Shown here in pieces: positions 7,697 through 16,938 of a DNA stretch of 64,000 bases. This DNA comes from Antarctobacter heliothermus (GTDB lineage: Bacteria; Pseudomonadota; Alphaproteobacteria; Rhodobacterales; Rhodobacteraceae). How positions within the stretch are numbered: the first letter of the stretch is position 1; the number at the start of each line of letters is the position of its first letter. The DNA is taken from NCBI RefSeq assembly GCF_002237555.1, contig NZ_CP022540.1, positions 1,434,501-1,498,500 on the forward strand. The letters are read 5' to 3'. The notes beneath the pieces are model-generated. The model was not told the DNA's origin, ran no database searches, and saw only the letters and a list, made by a program, of their open reading frames with translations. The position numbers and the translations under genes were made by a program.

Positions 7697-9775
7697 TCAA
7701 TGTGACTGATCCGTCAAGACCCACATATGTTTATCCGTCAATTCGATCTGCCACCCCGGGGGAACAAGGATCGCCGTTGTTTCTTCTTCTATGACCGCCG
7801 GGCCTTTGACGATCTGTCCGTGTTTGGCAGCCTTGCCCGCAAAAATTGGCGTTTGTGTCGTTATTTCGGCAGAAAACCAGCAAGCACGGGGTGGCAGTTC
7901 CCAAACGGCCTCTCGGTCTTCGGCGCTTTGTTTGTCGGGTGTGAAAACTTTGGTCACGGTGTTCTCTCGTTTTCCGAAGGCGACTAAATTGAGCCCCATG
8001 ACCTCAAGATCCGATTGAGGGTCAGAAAATGTATAGGCTGCCTCATGAAGTTCATGAAAGCTTTCGGTGATGGCGCCTATCCAATCTTCTTTGTTAAGCG
8101 CTGTCTGTACGTTTAGACGCAATTCTCCGATTTCGCCAACATAACGCAATTCCATATCCATCTCGATTTCAACTCGATCAGGATCGAACCCTTCTCGTGC
8201 CAGATCACGAAACGCTTCGGCGCGCATTTGTTCAAATGCCGTGCGCAGATCACCGATGTTGCAATCCTTCAATAGTGCCGAAAGGCTGCTGGAATAGTCG
8301 TGCCGTACATCCGTAATCGCTGCCCCGAAAGAACAGAGGACCGACGACACCCGAGGCACCAGCACTTCCTTGACTCCGATACTCTGTGCAATGGCCGCAG
8401 CGTGTGCCGGACTGCATCCGCCACCGCAAACAATCGTGAAATCACGAATATCATGACCCTTTTCGCTGGAAATCGATCGGACGGCATTGGCCATATTTTC
8501 ATTGATTATCGAGAAAACGGAATGTGCGGCGGCCTGTGCGGAAACACCGAGCGGGTCACCAATTTCCTTCTTCAGCACATCTATTGACTTGCTGTAGTTG
8601 AGTTTGATCGAGCCTCCCAGCACAGCATCGGGTGAAAAGTATCCAAGCGCCAGGTTTGCATCCGTGACTGTCGGAGCAATACCGCCTCTATTATAGCATG
8701 CTGGCCCCGGATAGCTTTCGGCACTTTGCGGGCCGACGTTCAGGATCCCGGCATCGTCTATATGCGCGATAGAGCCGCCACCTGCCCCTATGGTCAGCAC
8801 GTTTACCATCGGCAAACCCACGCGGTAGCGATGTACATCAACATTGCGCCGGGTTTCGATCTTGCCGTCGTTCACAAGGCTGACATCGAGACTAGTGCCC
8901 CCCATGTCCAAAGAAATCACATTCCTGTTTCCGACTTGTTCTGAAAAGAACAAGGCCGCACTGGGACCGGCGGCAGGGCCAGAATCCAAAGCGAGAACAG
9001 GCCGCTTTTTCAGCAAGTCACTTGAGGTCGTGCCGCCGTTGCACTGAATGTATCGCAATGCTCGGTCAAAACCGACTTGGGCGATGTTGGCTTCAAGCGT
9101 ATCAAGGTAATTCGTGAGCAACGGGGCAAGTGCCGCGCAAAGCGCAGCCGTTGAAAAGCGAGGATATTCGCGGATTTGTGACAGAACTTCGGACGACATG
9201 AACACCGGTACGCCCGGCATTTCCTGCTCTATTATGTCACGCACCCTGATTTCATGTACAGGATTCTTGATCGACCAGATCAATCCGATGACAACCGCCT
9301 CGACTCCCTCCCTCTTGAAGATGTCCGCCGCCGCCCTGACATCATCCTCGCACAGCGGAGTCAGAACGCTACCATCATTGAGCACTCTTTCACTAACGCC
9401 CAACCTCAGCTGGCGCGGCACCAACGGTTTTGGCGGCGCGTAGCTATAATCGTAGAGCTTTTCCTTTAGCCCTTCGCGAAGTTCCAGAATGTCGCGGAAT
9501 CCGGCCGTCGCAATCATGCCCGTCTTTGCCAGCTTGTGCTGGATGACTGCATTCGTTGCGATGGTGGTGCCATGCACGATTAAGTCGATCGACTGCATTA
9601 AAATTTCAGGGTCGATACCACTTTGTTTTGACAGTTTCGACAAGCCGTCGAGGATGACACCCGCAATGTTCTTTGGGTTTGAAGGGACTTTTGTGATGGC
9701 CAACTCACCGAGATCGCTCAACAGAACAAAATCGGTGAAGGTGCCGCCGATATCAACGCCAATGCGATATTTCAT
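7697..9775 (-). CDS. Hydantoinase/oxoprolinase family protein, A subunit
   Basis: This is a 692-residue HyuA-type subunit of ATP-dependent N-methylhydantoinase / 5-oxoprolinase-like enzymes, which open cyclic amide rings such as hydantoins. The actin-like ATPase fold is visible in two phosphate-binding motifs: IGVDIGGTFTDFVLL at the N-terminus and VISLDMGGTSLDVSLV near residue 290. A GGGCSPAHA stretch appears near residue 435. Length is normal. The gene overlaps the B-subunit stop by 4 bases (GTGA/ATGA type), so A and B are translated together and presumably form one complex. Together with the neighbouring ABC importer, the pair suggests uptake and opening of a cyclic ureide or oxoproline-like compound; the substrate is inference. 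Confidence 0.9.
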   Translation of the reverse strand: MKYRIGVDIGGTFTDFVLLSDLGELAITKVPSNPKNIAGVILDGLSKLSKQSGIDPEILMQSIDLIVHGTTIATNAVIQHKLAKTGMIATAGFRDILELREGLKEKLYDYSYAPPKPLVPRQLRLGVSERVLNDGSVLTPLCEDDVRAAADIFKREGVEAVVIGLIWSIKNPVHEIRVRDIIEQEMPGVPVFMSSEVLSQIREYPRFSTAALCAALAPLLTNYLDTLEANIAQVGFDRALRYIQCNGGTTSSDLLKKRPVLALDSGPAAGPSAALFFSEQVGNRNVISLDMGGTSLDVSLVNDGKIETRRNVDVHRYRVGLPMVNVLTIGAGGGSIAHIDDAGILNVGPQSAESYPGPACYNRGGIAPTVTDANLALGYFSPDAVLGGSIKLNYSKSIDVLKKEIGDPLGVSAQAAAHSVFSIINENMANAVRSISSEKGHDIRDFTIVCGGGCSPAHAAAIAQSIGVKEVLVPRVSSVLCSFGAAITDVRHDYSSSLSALLKDCNIGDLRTAFEQMRAEAFRDLAREGFDPDRVEIEMDMELRYVGEIGELRLNVQTALNKEDWIGAITESFHELHEAAYTFSDPQSDLEVMGLNLVAFGKRENTVTKVFTPDKQSAEDREAVWELPPRACWFSAEITTQTPIFAGKAAKHGQIVKGPAVIEEETTAILVPPGWQIELTDKHMWVLTDQSH

Positions 9776-11535
9776 TTTCTACGAAGCTCTCTGGTGGCCT
9801 GGATGTCGGGTTCGAACGTATTGGGGTCGATCACACAGCCGTAATCGAGGCGTGCACCGCCAACAGAGACATAGCCATTGCGCACATCCTCCACGACTTT
9901 GTCGAGTGGCCTTCCGAACGGATCGCCAACGCCGCCCCCGCCTGGCGGGCGCATCTCAAAAGACCCGTTTTTTTGCGCGTGCAGCCTGCTGGCTCCGTTC
10001 GCCGCGCGACGTGTGCCGTCGGCATCGATGGCAAAGCGTTGCCCGATTTTCGGCGCCATCAGCGTGGATTTTGCCCCCGCAACCGATACAGGTGGCAAAT
10101 GTTCGATCGTACCGTGAAAACGGCTGGTTTGTTCGTGGTCGATCGCTTCCCAAGAACAATCCATCCCCAAGCCTCCACGCCAATGGCCTGCCCCGGCGCT
10201 GTCGGTGCGGTACTCCATGCTGTGAAATCTGATCGGCAGTTCGTGTTCGACGAGTTCTATGGATTCACGCTGGACCGCACCGCCTGTGCCTTCTGATCCG
10301 ACAGCAGACCAGCCATCCCCACCCCAGGTTGCGCCTGAACCACCTGCTGCCGCATTGGGATGATAATGCGCATAGAACGTATCGGTATCCGGATCGACGC
10401 CGGACAGGGTCGTAGGAGAGGCCGCGCACCATCCCGCAGTCTTGTTCTCGTCCGCGATCACCTCTGTAAAGGCCATGCGCACGCTGTCGATGATCTCGTT
10501 AAAGGGCTGTGACGTGCACCCCAGTACGGCCGCAGGCGGCACTTGGGCATTCACGATTGTTCCCAGTGGACCATAGTCGATTTCGATCGTGCGAAAGATC
10601 CCGTCATTGAACGGGGGCTTCAGTCGAAGGGAAATTGCTGCAGAATGATAGACTGCGGCCTGCGTTGCACCAAAGGGTGAGTTTCGCACATCCCGCAACT
10701 GCGGCGGGGCGCTCAGTGAGATTTTCAACTGGTCGCCGAAGACTTTCAGTTCTGTTTTGATCTCGTAATTGTGGTCCCCCTCGCGGGCGGACATGAATGC
10801 GCTGCCATGATAGACACCGTCTTGCAGCTGCATGATCGCTTTCCGGGCCTTTTGTTCATTGCGGTCATAAAGCTCTTCGACGCAGTTTTTGAAGGTCTCA
10901 AGGCCATATCTTGAGAGCAAGGCCCTCATGCGTTTTTCGGCAACCGTGCAGGCGGCCATCATCGACAGCATGTCGCTGCGCTGCTGCTTCTGAAAACGGA
11001 AATTGTCGAATAGCAGGTCGAGGATGTCTTGCCGGTTCTGCCCTTTTTCAATGATCTTTATTGGCGCCAGTCTTAGACCCTCGCCGTATACATCAGTCTG
11101 GGCTCTGCGCAGGTCAGCCATCGCGACACCGCCTATATCCAGCCAATGCGCGCGGATAACGGTCCAGCAAAACAATTCGTCGCCTTCGAAAATGGGTCGC
11201 AAAAGTGCGACATCATTCAGGTGGGTCCCTCCGCAAACCGGATCATTGCAAAGGAAAACATCCTCTGCATAGACGCGGCCCTCGAATGCCTTCGCAACAG
11301 CGCGACACACAAGTGGGATACTTCCGACCTGTACGGGTAGCTCCGCATCACCCTGAACCAGTTGCCGGCCATCCCAGTCGCAAAGCGAACAAGAGAAGTC
11401 CTTTGCGAGTTTGAAGACGGCGCTTCTGGCTGTCCTGATGACGACGCTGCTCATCTCGTCGACCACCGAAGACAAGGCGCCCGAAATAGTGGACAAAGTT
11501 GTAATGTCAGTGGCGTTTGGCGTTTTCTCTAGCAT
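9772..11535 (-). CDS. Hydantoinase/oxoprolinase family protein, B subunit
   Basis: The product is the 587-residue HyuB-type subunit paired with HyuA. Family blocks include SSVVDEMSSVVIRTARS near the N-terminus, DPVCGGTHLNDVALLRPIF (a metal-site region) near residue 115, and the C-terminal glycine-rich PPGGGGVGDPFGR. The start is the ATG at 11535. A GTG 17 codons upstream would also be in frame, but the family N-terminus fits the shorter form better. It is first in the hyuBA unit. About 95 bases upstream lies the conserved operator module at 11604-11644, which suggests control by the LysR regulator encoded at 15733-16659. Confidence 0.88.
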   Translation of the reverse strand: MLEKTPNATDITTLSTISGALSSVVDEMSSVVIRTARSAVFKLAKDFSCSLCDWDGRQLVQGDAELPVQVGSIPLVCRAVAKAFEGRVYAEDVFLCNDPVCGGTHLNDVALLRPIFEGDELFCWTVIRAHWLDIGGVAMADLRRAQTDVYGEGLRLAPIKIIEKGQNRQDILDLLFDNFRFQKQQRSDMLSMMAACTVAEKRMRALLSRYGLETFKNCVEELYDRNEQKARKAIMQLQDGVYHGSAFMSAREGDHNYEIKTELKVFGDQLKISLSAPPQLRDVRNSPFGATQAAVYHSAAISLRLKPPFNDGIFRTIEIDYGPLGTIVNAQVPPAAVLGCTSQPFNEIIDSVRMAFTEVIADENKTAGWCAASPTTLSGVDPDTDTFYAHYHPNAAAGGSGATWGGDGWSAVGSEGTGGAVQRESIELVEHELPIRFHSMEYRTDSAGAGHWRGGLGMDCSWEAIDHEQTSRFHGTIEHLPPVSVAGAKSTLMAPKIGQRFAIDADGTRRAANGASRLHAQKNGSFEMRPPGGGGVGDPFGRPLDKVVEDVRNGYVSVGGARLDYGCVIDPNTFEPDIQATRELRRK

Positions 11536-11603
11536 GAAAGGTCCATTTTCCGGCAGCGTAAGAACGTCGTGTCTTGCAACAATCACACTGCAGGTGGAAT
11601 AAA

Positions 11604-11644
11604 TTCAAATTGAAAGAAGTGCCGTTTGAATAGGCCGGCCTTAT
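11604..11644 (-). promoter_or_regulatory. LysR-type operator module upstream of hyuBA
   Basis: Read on the minus strand: dyad ATAAGGCCGGCCTAT (11644-11630; T-N11-A form), an 18-base spacer, then AATTTGAA (11611-11604). The same module with the same spacing precedes the permease gene at 15651-15691, and a weaker copy precedes the binding-protein gene. This positional repeat across three promoters of one cluster is strong evidence for a shared regulator site. Confidence 0.6.
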
Positions 11645-11683
11645 GAGCGTAGGGCGGTCCAGCGTCCCATCTGACCGATCACA

Positions 11684-12673
11684 TCAATCGTCCAAATGGC
11701 ACGCGACCATGTGGCCATCCGATGAAGTCGGCCGCATTTGTGGCACCACAGATCGACATTCCTCGTGGACAAACGGACACTGTGCAGCATAACGGCAGCC
11801 CGTTGTGCCCCCTGCATCTTTTGGGGCATCAGGCGCAGCCCGCACGGTTCGGCCTTTTCGCCTCATCATTTTCATCGAGGGGACTGCGGCGAGCAAGGAT
11901 TTCGTATAGGGGTGTTTAGGTGATTTGAACAACGATATCCGGTCACCGACTTCGACGATTCGCCCCATGTACATGACTGCTATCCGGTCGCACATGTATT
12001 GGACCACACCCAAATCATGGGAGATGAAGAGATAGGTCAGTTTGAGTTCTGTCTGGAGCGTCCGCAGCAGGTTTAGGACCTGGGCCTGTATGGCCACGTC
12101 AAGTGCCGACACAGGTTCATCGCAAAGAACAAGTTTAGGGCCGGAGGCCAGAGCGCGGGCAATTCCGACACGCTGGCGCTGTCCGCCAGAAAACTGGTGC
12201 GGAAAAAGGTTGAACTGATCCGGCCTCAACCCGACCTTTGCCAGTAAATCCCTGGCTTTTTCATCGCGAAGTTGTGGTGAATGAAGGTTCATCACATCCA
12301 TCGGTTCGCGAACGATCGCACCAATGCGCGTCCGCGGATTGAGCGATGAGTAGGGATCCTGAAAGATGAACTGAAAGTCCTGTCGGATCTTCGTCAGTGC
12401 CTTTGCGCTCAACCCGCATAGTTCTTGTCCGTCGAAGAGGATTGATCCTGACTCCGCCTGAACCAACTGCATGATTGCCAATGCTGTGGTCGACTTACCA
12501 GAGCCACTTTCACCGACGATACCAAAGGTTTCGCCCCGTTCGATACTGAACGACACATTGTCCACTGCTTTGACGGGGTGGGATTTCCCGAAAATCCCCT
12601 CGGATTTCTGCGAGAAACTTACGTTCAGGTCAGTTACCTTGAGCAAAGGGGGTGAAACGTTGTTTTCAACCAT
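11684..12673 (-). CDS. Peptide/nickel-type ABC transporter ATP-binding protein (DppF-like)
   Basis: This is a 329-residue ATPase subunit of an oligopeptide/dipeptide-type importer. Walker A is GESGSGKS at residues 54-61, the ABC signature is FSGGQRQRVGIARAL, and Walker B is LVLCDEPVSALD, followed by an H-loop in LFISHDLGVVQY. The C-terminal cysteine cluster (GCRYAAQCPFVHEEC) is typical of oligo_HPY tails of this family, which can bind an iron-sulfur cluster. Its start overlaps the preceding ATPase gene by 8 bases. It is the last gene of the permease-ATPase operon. Confidence 0.93.
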   Translation of the reverse strand: MVENNVSPPLLKVTDLNVSFSQKSEGIFGKSHPVKAVDNVSFSIERGETFGIVGESGSGKSTTALAIMQLVQAESGSILFDGQELCGLSAKALTKIRQDFQFIFQDPYSSLNPRTRIGAIVREPMDVMNLHSPQLRDEKARDLLAKVGLRPDQFNLFPHQFSGGQRQRVGIARALASGPKLVLCDEPVSALDVAIQAQVLNLLRTLQTELKLTYLFISHDLGVVQYMCDRIAVMYMGRIVEVGDRISLFKSPKHPYTKSLLAAVPSMKMMRRKGRTVRAAPDAPKDAGGTTGCRYAAQCPFVHEECRSVVPQMRPTSSDGHMVACHLDD

Positions 12674-13682
12674 TTCCAGCTGTCCTCTGCCCTTGTGGAT
12701 GCCAGCAAATCAGCTGATGCCCGCCCTCGAACACATGCAGCGGTGGATCACGATCCCAGCACTCAGATGTGGCAAAGCCGCAGCGCGCGGCAAAAGCACA
12801 CCCAGTCCCGACATCCATCAACGAAGGTACGACACCGGGGATCTCTTCAAGAAACGGTCTTTCCGATCCGGGATCTGTATCGATCTGCGGCACGCAGTTC
12901 ACCAACCCTTGGGTATAGGGGTGTTGCGGCGCGGACAGGACCTGTGTGACTGCGCCCTGTTCCACGATCCGCCCCGCATACATCACCGCCACACGCGATG
13001 CCATCTCGGCCACTACGCCCATGTCGTGAGTGATCAGGAAAATGGATGTTCCGACCTCATTTTGCATCTTTTCCAGCAAATCGAAAATCTGCGCCTGTAC
13101 CGTGACATCAAGCGCGGTCGTCGGCTCATCCGCGATTAGAACCAGTGGCTCACAGGCCAGCGCAATTGCAATCATCACCCTTTGGCGCATACCGCCGGAA
13201 AACTGGTGTGGGTAATCATTAAAACGCTTTTGCGGAAAAGGAATATCGACGGCGGTCAACATCTCAATGGCATGAGCATCAGCCTTTTTCCGGTCCCAGC
13301 CGCGATGAACCCGGATCGTTTCCGAAATTTGTTCACCCACGGTCAGGACAGGATTGAGTGACGTCATCGGCTCTTGGAAAATCATCGAGATATCGTTGCC
13401 ACGGACAGCACTCATAGCCTTTTCTGAAAGCTCGAGAAGATCCTTGCCTGACAGGGCTATCCTGCCGCCGGTCACCCGTCCGTTTGGTTGCGGCAGCAAC
13501 CCCATGATGGACAGGGCTGACATGCTCTTGCCGCTCCCCGATTCCCCGACGATCCCAAGCGTTTCACCCCGCTTGAGGTCAAAGCTGACCCCATTCAGCA
13601 CTGTCATCGTGCCTCGCCGGGTCTTGAATTCTACCGACAAGCGATCAACGTGAAGCACGGTTTGCTCTTTTTCTCGGGTCAT
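12666..13682 (-). CDS. Peptide/nickel-type ABC transporter ATP-binding protein (DppD-like)
   Basis: The product is the second ATPase (338 aa) of the same importer; DppD and DppF types form a heterodimer. Visible motifs are Walker [10 protein letters not shown]-loop [11 protein letters not shown], signature [15 protein letters not shown], Walker [15 protein letters not shown] and a C-terminal cysteine motif [15 protein letters not shown]. It starts one base after the DppC-like stop codon region and overlaps the DppF-like gene by 8 bases, indicating a tightly coupled operon. Confidence 0.93.
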   Translation of the reverse strand: MTREKEQTVLHVDRLSVEFKTRRGTMTVLNGVSFDLKRGETLGIVGESGSGKSMSALSIMGLLPQPNGRVTGGRIALSGKDLLELSEKAMSAVRGNDISMIFQEPMTSLNPVLTVGEQISETIRVHRGWDRKKADAHAIEMLTAVDIPFPQKRFNDYPHQFSGGMRQRVMIAIALACEPLVLIADEPTTALDVTVQAQIFDLLEKMQNEVGTSIFLITHDMGVVAEMASRVAVMYAGRIVEQGAVTQVLSAPQHPYTQGLVNCVPQIDTDPGSERPFLEEIPGVVPSLMDVGTGCAFAARCGFATSECWDRDPPLHVFEGGHQLICWHPQGQRTAGNG

Positions 13683-13683
13683 C

Positions 13684-14562
13684 TCAACGCTCCCTCAGCT
13701 TGGGGTTCAGCGCATCGTTCAGGCCATCACCAATAAGGCTCACGCTCAACACGGTAAGAAAGATGGCAAAGCCCGGGAATGTCACAGTCCACCAGCCATC
13801 CAGAAGATAGGGGCGGTTCTGTCCGATCATCAAACCCCAACTCATCACGTTGGCATCGCCAAGTCCCAGAAAACTCAAACCAGATTCAAACAAGATCGAT
13901 ACGCCGATGGCCAGGGTCGCCGACACAATTAGCGGCGGCATGGCATTGGGCAAAATGACCCGCCAGATGATCCGCGTATTGCTGGACCCGATCACTTTGG
14001 CCGATGCGACGTATTCCAGATTGCGCAACTGCATGAACTCAGCCCGGGCCAGCCGCGCGGTTTGCGGCCATACAACCAGTCCGATAGCCACGATGATCGT
14101 ATAGACGGAGGGCGAAAACAGCGTGACAAGTGCCATAGCGAACAACAATGCCGGAAGGACTTGGAAAAACTCGGTCACCCGCATCAGGACGTCATCGACC
14201 GTCTTGCCGTAAAACCCGGCAAAGGCACCTACCAGAAGCCCGATAATCACGGTGATGCCCGCAGCACAACAACCGATCAGGATGGTAACCCGACCTCCGT
14301 TGATCAGACCGGCGACAACATCGCGCCCCAGAAAGTCAGTGCCGAGCGGTAAATTGGGATTGGTAAGCGGCGGGATTAATGGGCTCGCAATCATCGAGTA
14401 GGGGTCCACACCGTACAGGCTGGGCCCGACTGCTGTTATCAGCAGAATGAAGCCAAGTATGATTAGCCCCGATAGTGCTGCCTTATTCTGCCGAAACACC
14501 CGCCACCCTTCGAGGAAAGGTTGTTCCGCTGCAGTCACTGAGTGGTTCTCGTTGCGTGTCAT
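13684..14562 (-). CDS. Peptide/nickel-type ABC transporter permease (DppC-like)
   Basis: This is a 292-residue inner-membrane permease with an N-terminal soluble stretch and about six hydrophobic segments. The DppC-type LGTDFLGRDVVAGLINGGRVTI motif region lies near residues 74-95, and the EAA coupling loop (EFMQLRNLEYVASAKVIGSS) follows mid-protein. It forms the translocation pore with the DppB-like subunit encoded 10 bases upstream. Confidence 0.92.
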   Translation of the reverse strand: MTRNENHSVTAAEQPFLEGWRVFRQNKAALSGLIILGFILLITAVGPSLYGVDPYSMIASPLIPPLTNPNLPLGTDFLGRDVVAGLINGGRVTILIGCCAAGITVIIGLLVGAFAGFYGKTVDDVLMRVTEFFQVLPALLFAMALVTLFSPSVYTIIVAIGLVVWPQTARLARAEFMQLRNLEYVASAKVIGSSNTRIIWRVILPNAMPPLIVSATLAIGVSILFESGLSFLGLGDANVMSWGLMIGQNRPYLLDGWWTVTFPGFAIFLTVLSVSLIGDGLNDALNPKLRER

Positions 14563-14572
14563 GTACCTGTCA

Positions 14573-15556
14573 TTAACCTTGAGATTTTTTGATGCGCGGA
14601 TCTGCCAGCCGATAGCAAAGATCGGTCAGAAAGTTTGCCGTGATCACGACGATCGAGGAGATCAGCAAGAGGCCGAGAACCGTGGGATAGTCACGCGCAA
14701 GAATGGAATCATATGCCAATGTTCCAAGTCCAGGCCAACTGAACACAGTTTCCACCAGTACCGCGCCCGAAATCAGATTGCCGAACTGCATGCCTGCCAG
14801 TGTGATCACCGGAAGTATCGCGTTCCGCAAAGCATGTTTGAATATCACGGTCTGTTTTGGCATGCCCTTGGCCCGCGCCGTGCGGATGTAGTCAGAGCCG
14901 AGTACTTCTAACATGCTGGCGCGCGATATGCGGGAGTACTGTGCAATATAGATCGTCGACAATGTAAAGGCGGGCAGGACAAGGTGATGTGCGATGTCCA
15001 ACGACTGAACCATTAATCCACCGTCCAGTCCGAAAGTCATCATTCCCTGCGCCGGAAACACGGGAATCAGCCAAGCGAACAGGATGATCATCATAATCCC
15101 TGTCCAAAACACCGGCGCCGCATATCCCACCAGAGAAAGAACGGTAATGATCGCGCTACCGATGCCGCGCGGTGAAACGGATGCGAATACGCCCAGAAGG
15201 GTTCCGGTCACTGACGAGAAAAACAATGCAGTCAGCACCAGTAGCATTGTGGGCCAAAGGTGCCGCAGGATCAGCTCCGTGACGGGGGCGTTGTTAAAGA
15301 AAGAGACACCCAGATCCCCGTGCAACACCCGCACGATGTACCGAAGCAACTGTTCGTGAACAGGCAGGTCCAGTCCGTAAAGCTCGCGTAGGCGTGCCTG
15401 CAACTCAGGAGTGGCACCTCCCATTTCCGCGGCCAAAATATCCACCGGATCGCCGGGTGCCAGATGAATGAGAAGAAAATTCAGTACAATGACCATAACG
15501 ATCAGAACAACCGAAAAGGCCAGCCGTTTCAGTACTGCACTCGCGATGTTCAACAT
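14573..15556 (-). CDS. Peptide/nickel-type ABC transporter permease (DppB-like)
   Basis: The product is a 327-residue permease with the DppB/NikB layout: a first hydrophobic helix (LAFSVVLIVMVIVLNFLLIHLAPGDP), conserved LYGLDLP near residue 60, and the EAA loop SDYIRTARAKGMPKQTVIFKHALRNA. It is the first gene of the dppBCDF-like operon. The operator module at 15651-15691 lies about 95-135 bases upstream of its start. The binding protein is not in this operon but in a divergent transcript at 16939. Confidence 0.92.
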   Translation of the reverse strand: MLNIASAVLKRLAFSVVLIVMVIVLNFLLIHLAPGDPVDILAAEMGGATPELQARLRELYGLDLPVHEQLLRYIVRVLHGDLGVSFFNNAPVTELILRHLWPTMLLVLTALFFSSVTGTLLGVFASVSPRGIGSAIITVLSLVGYAAPVFWTGIMMIILFAWLIPVFPAQGMMTFGLDGGLMVQSLDIAHHLVLPAFTLSTIYIAQYSRISRASMLEVLGSDYIRTARAKGMPKQTVIFKHALRNAILPVITLAGMQFGNLISGAVLVETVFSWPGLGTLAYDSILARDYPTVLGLLLISSIVVITANFLTDLCYRLADPRIKKSQG

Positions 15557-15650
15557 ATGTTTCGCCTATCGTCCGGTGCGAGCAGGTACATGTTGCCACG
15601 CGACCTTTCCCGATTTTCCTTGGCCAAGCGTATGAAGCACCCGTAACAAG

Positions 15651-15691
15651 TTCAAATTCACTTGATTGGTCGCTGTATAGGTTGGCCTTAT
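15651..15691 (-). promoter_or_regulatory. LysR-type operator module upstream of the permease operon
   Basis: On the minus strand: dyad ATAAGGCCAACCTAT (15691-15677), an 18-base spacer, then AATTTGAA (15658-15651). Dyad, spacer length and downstream box match the copy before hyuBA. The downstream box extends to TTTGAACTTGTT and may overlap the -35 region; if so, the dyad is at the usual upstream position for an activating LysR protein. Confidence 0.6.
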
Positions 15692-15732
15692 GTGGATCCG
15701 TTTCGCCGCCGCTTCCGGCTAAGGACTTGGCC

Positions 15733-16659
15733 TTACTTCGGCTCGATCGGATACGCTTTTAGAAAGTCCTCGATCGCAGCGGCGAACAGATCAATCAGGT
15801 CGTTCACGATCAGCGACTCCCGTCCGCCGGAAGGCGTACACAGATCTATGCTCATCGGATACTGCGGCGACATCGGGCGGATTTCTACAGCACCCGTGCT
15901 GCTGAACAGTTCACCAAGAAACGGATTAGCAACGCCGATTCCGAGGCCCTGAGCGATCATCGCACATACCGTCTCACCGAGGTTGGCTTCAAAGAAACCA
16001 GTCGATTGCGTCTTCTGCTCGGCGCGTTGCGCGAGCACGTCGTCGCGAAAGGCGTTGGGAGTCGATAACAGTACAAGAGGTTCATCCTTGAAATCCTGCG
16101 TCGTTATCGTCTTTTTTGCAGTTAGCGGATGGTCCGGCGGCATCACGCAGACCATGGGCAACTGGTAGGACTTCCATGTCTTCAGCTCGGGGGACGGGGC
16201 CGTTTTGCCCAATATTACCCCCAGATCGCATCGACCGCGTGACAACATGTCGATCGACCGATGCAGTCTCGTGGACTGAAGGTTGATTTCAAGGTTAGGT
16301 CGCTCTTTCAGATAGGGTGCCAGAACGCTAGCCGCGAACGAACCTGAAAGCGCAGGAGAACAGGCGAGCGTAATCTTTCCCCGGGCACGGCTTCGGATTT
16401 CGGACGCCACCTGATCAATCTGGTTCAACCCAGAAAAGATCTCGTTTGCATAAAAATTCAGCAGATAGGCCTCTTCCGTCGGCACCAATCGCCTATTGTT
16501 GCGATCAAAGAGCTTGAGGCCGGAGAAATGCTCAAGGTTTGAAATCAACTGGCTCAACGCAGGTTGGGAAATCGCTATGTTTTCAGCAGCCTTGTTGGCA
16601 TTGCCAGCCTGAATAACCGCGTCGAGCGCCCTCAACTGCCTAAGCGTGATCTTGGACAT
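15733..16659 (-). CDS. LysR-family transcriptional regulator of the ABC/hydantoinase cluster
   Basis: This is a 308-residue LysR-type regulator with the DNA-binding domain at residues about 3-62 (AENIAISQPALSQLISNLEHFSGLKLF) and an effector domain starting near residue 90 (GKITLACSPALSG). It is placed between the permease operon and the divergent binding-protein gene. Three T-N11-A operator modules with constant spacing lie before hyuBA, the permease operon and the binding-protein gene. This makes it the best candidate for a local regulator coordinating uptake and ring-opening. Confidence 0.9.
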   Translation of the reverse strand: MSKITLRQLRALDAVIQAGNANKAAENIAISQPALSQLISNLEHFSGLKLFDRNNRRLVPTEEAYLLNFYANEIFSGLNQIDQVASEIRSRARGKITLACSPALSGSFAASVLAPYLKERPNLEINLQSTRLHRSIDMLSRGRCDLGVILGKTAPSPELKTWKSYQLPMVCVMPPDHPLTAKKTITTQDFKDEPLVLLSTPNAFRDDVLAQRAEQKTQSTGFFEANLGETVCAMIAQGLGIGVANPFLGELFSSTGAVEIRPMSPQYPMSIDLCTPSGGRESLIVNDLIDLFAAAIEDFLKAYPIEPK

Positions 16660-16757
16660 ACATCGTTCCTTTTGAAGGGGCCTGACACGCCAACATGCGG
16701 GTTTTACACCGCTTTTCGCCTGAGCGGGGCGTACCGATGGTTTAGTACAGTATGTAT

Positions 16758-16798
16758 ATAAGGTTGGGTTATGTCATGCCCAATCAGTAAAATTAGAC
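16758..16798 (+). promoter_or_regulatory. LysR-type operator module upstream of the binding-protein gene
   Basis: On the plus strand: dyad ATAAGGTTGGGTTAT (16758-16772), an 18-base spacer, then AATTAGAC (16791-16798), which matches the AATTTGAA box of the other two copies at 6 of 8 bases. It lies between lysR (start 16659) and the solute-binding protein (start 16939), so it could serve both activation and autoregulation. Confidence 0.5.
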
Positions 16799-16938
16799 AT
16801 TCTGTCGCCCGTACTTCTACCTTGTTAATGTACGCGGGCGCTCCGAGCGGCTTGCTGTCAGAACCATTAATTTCGTCAGTGCCCAGTTCTGGTAAAACAG
16901 CGATTTGTCCGACAGCCCAAATCTCAAGGAGATATAAC

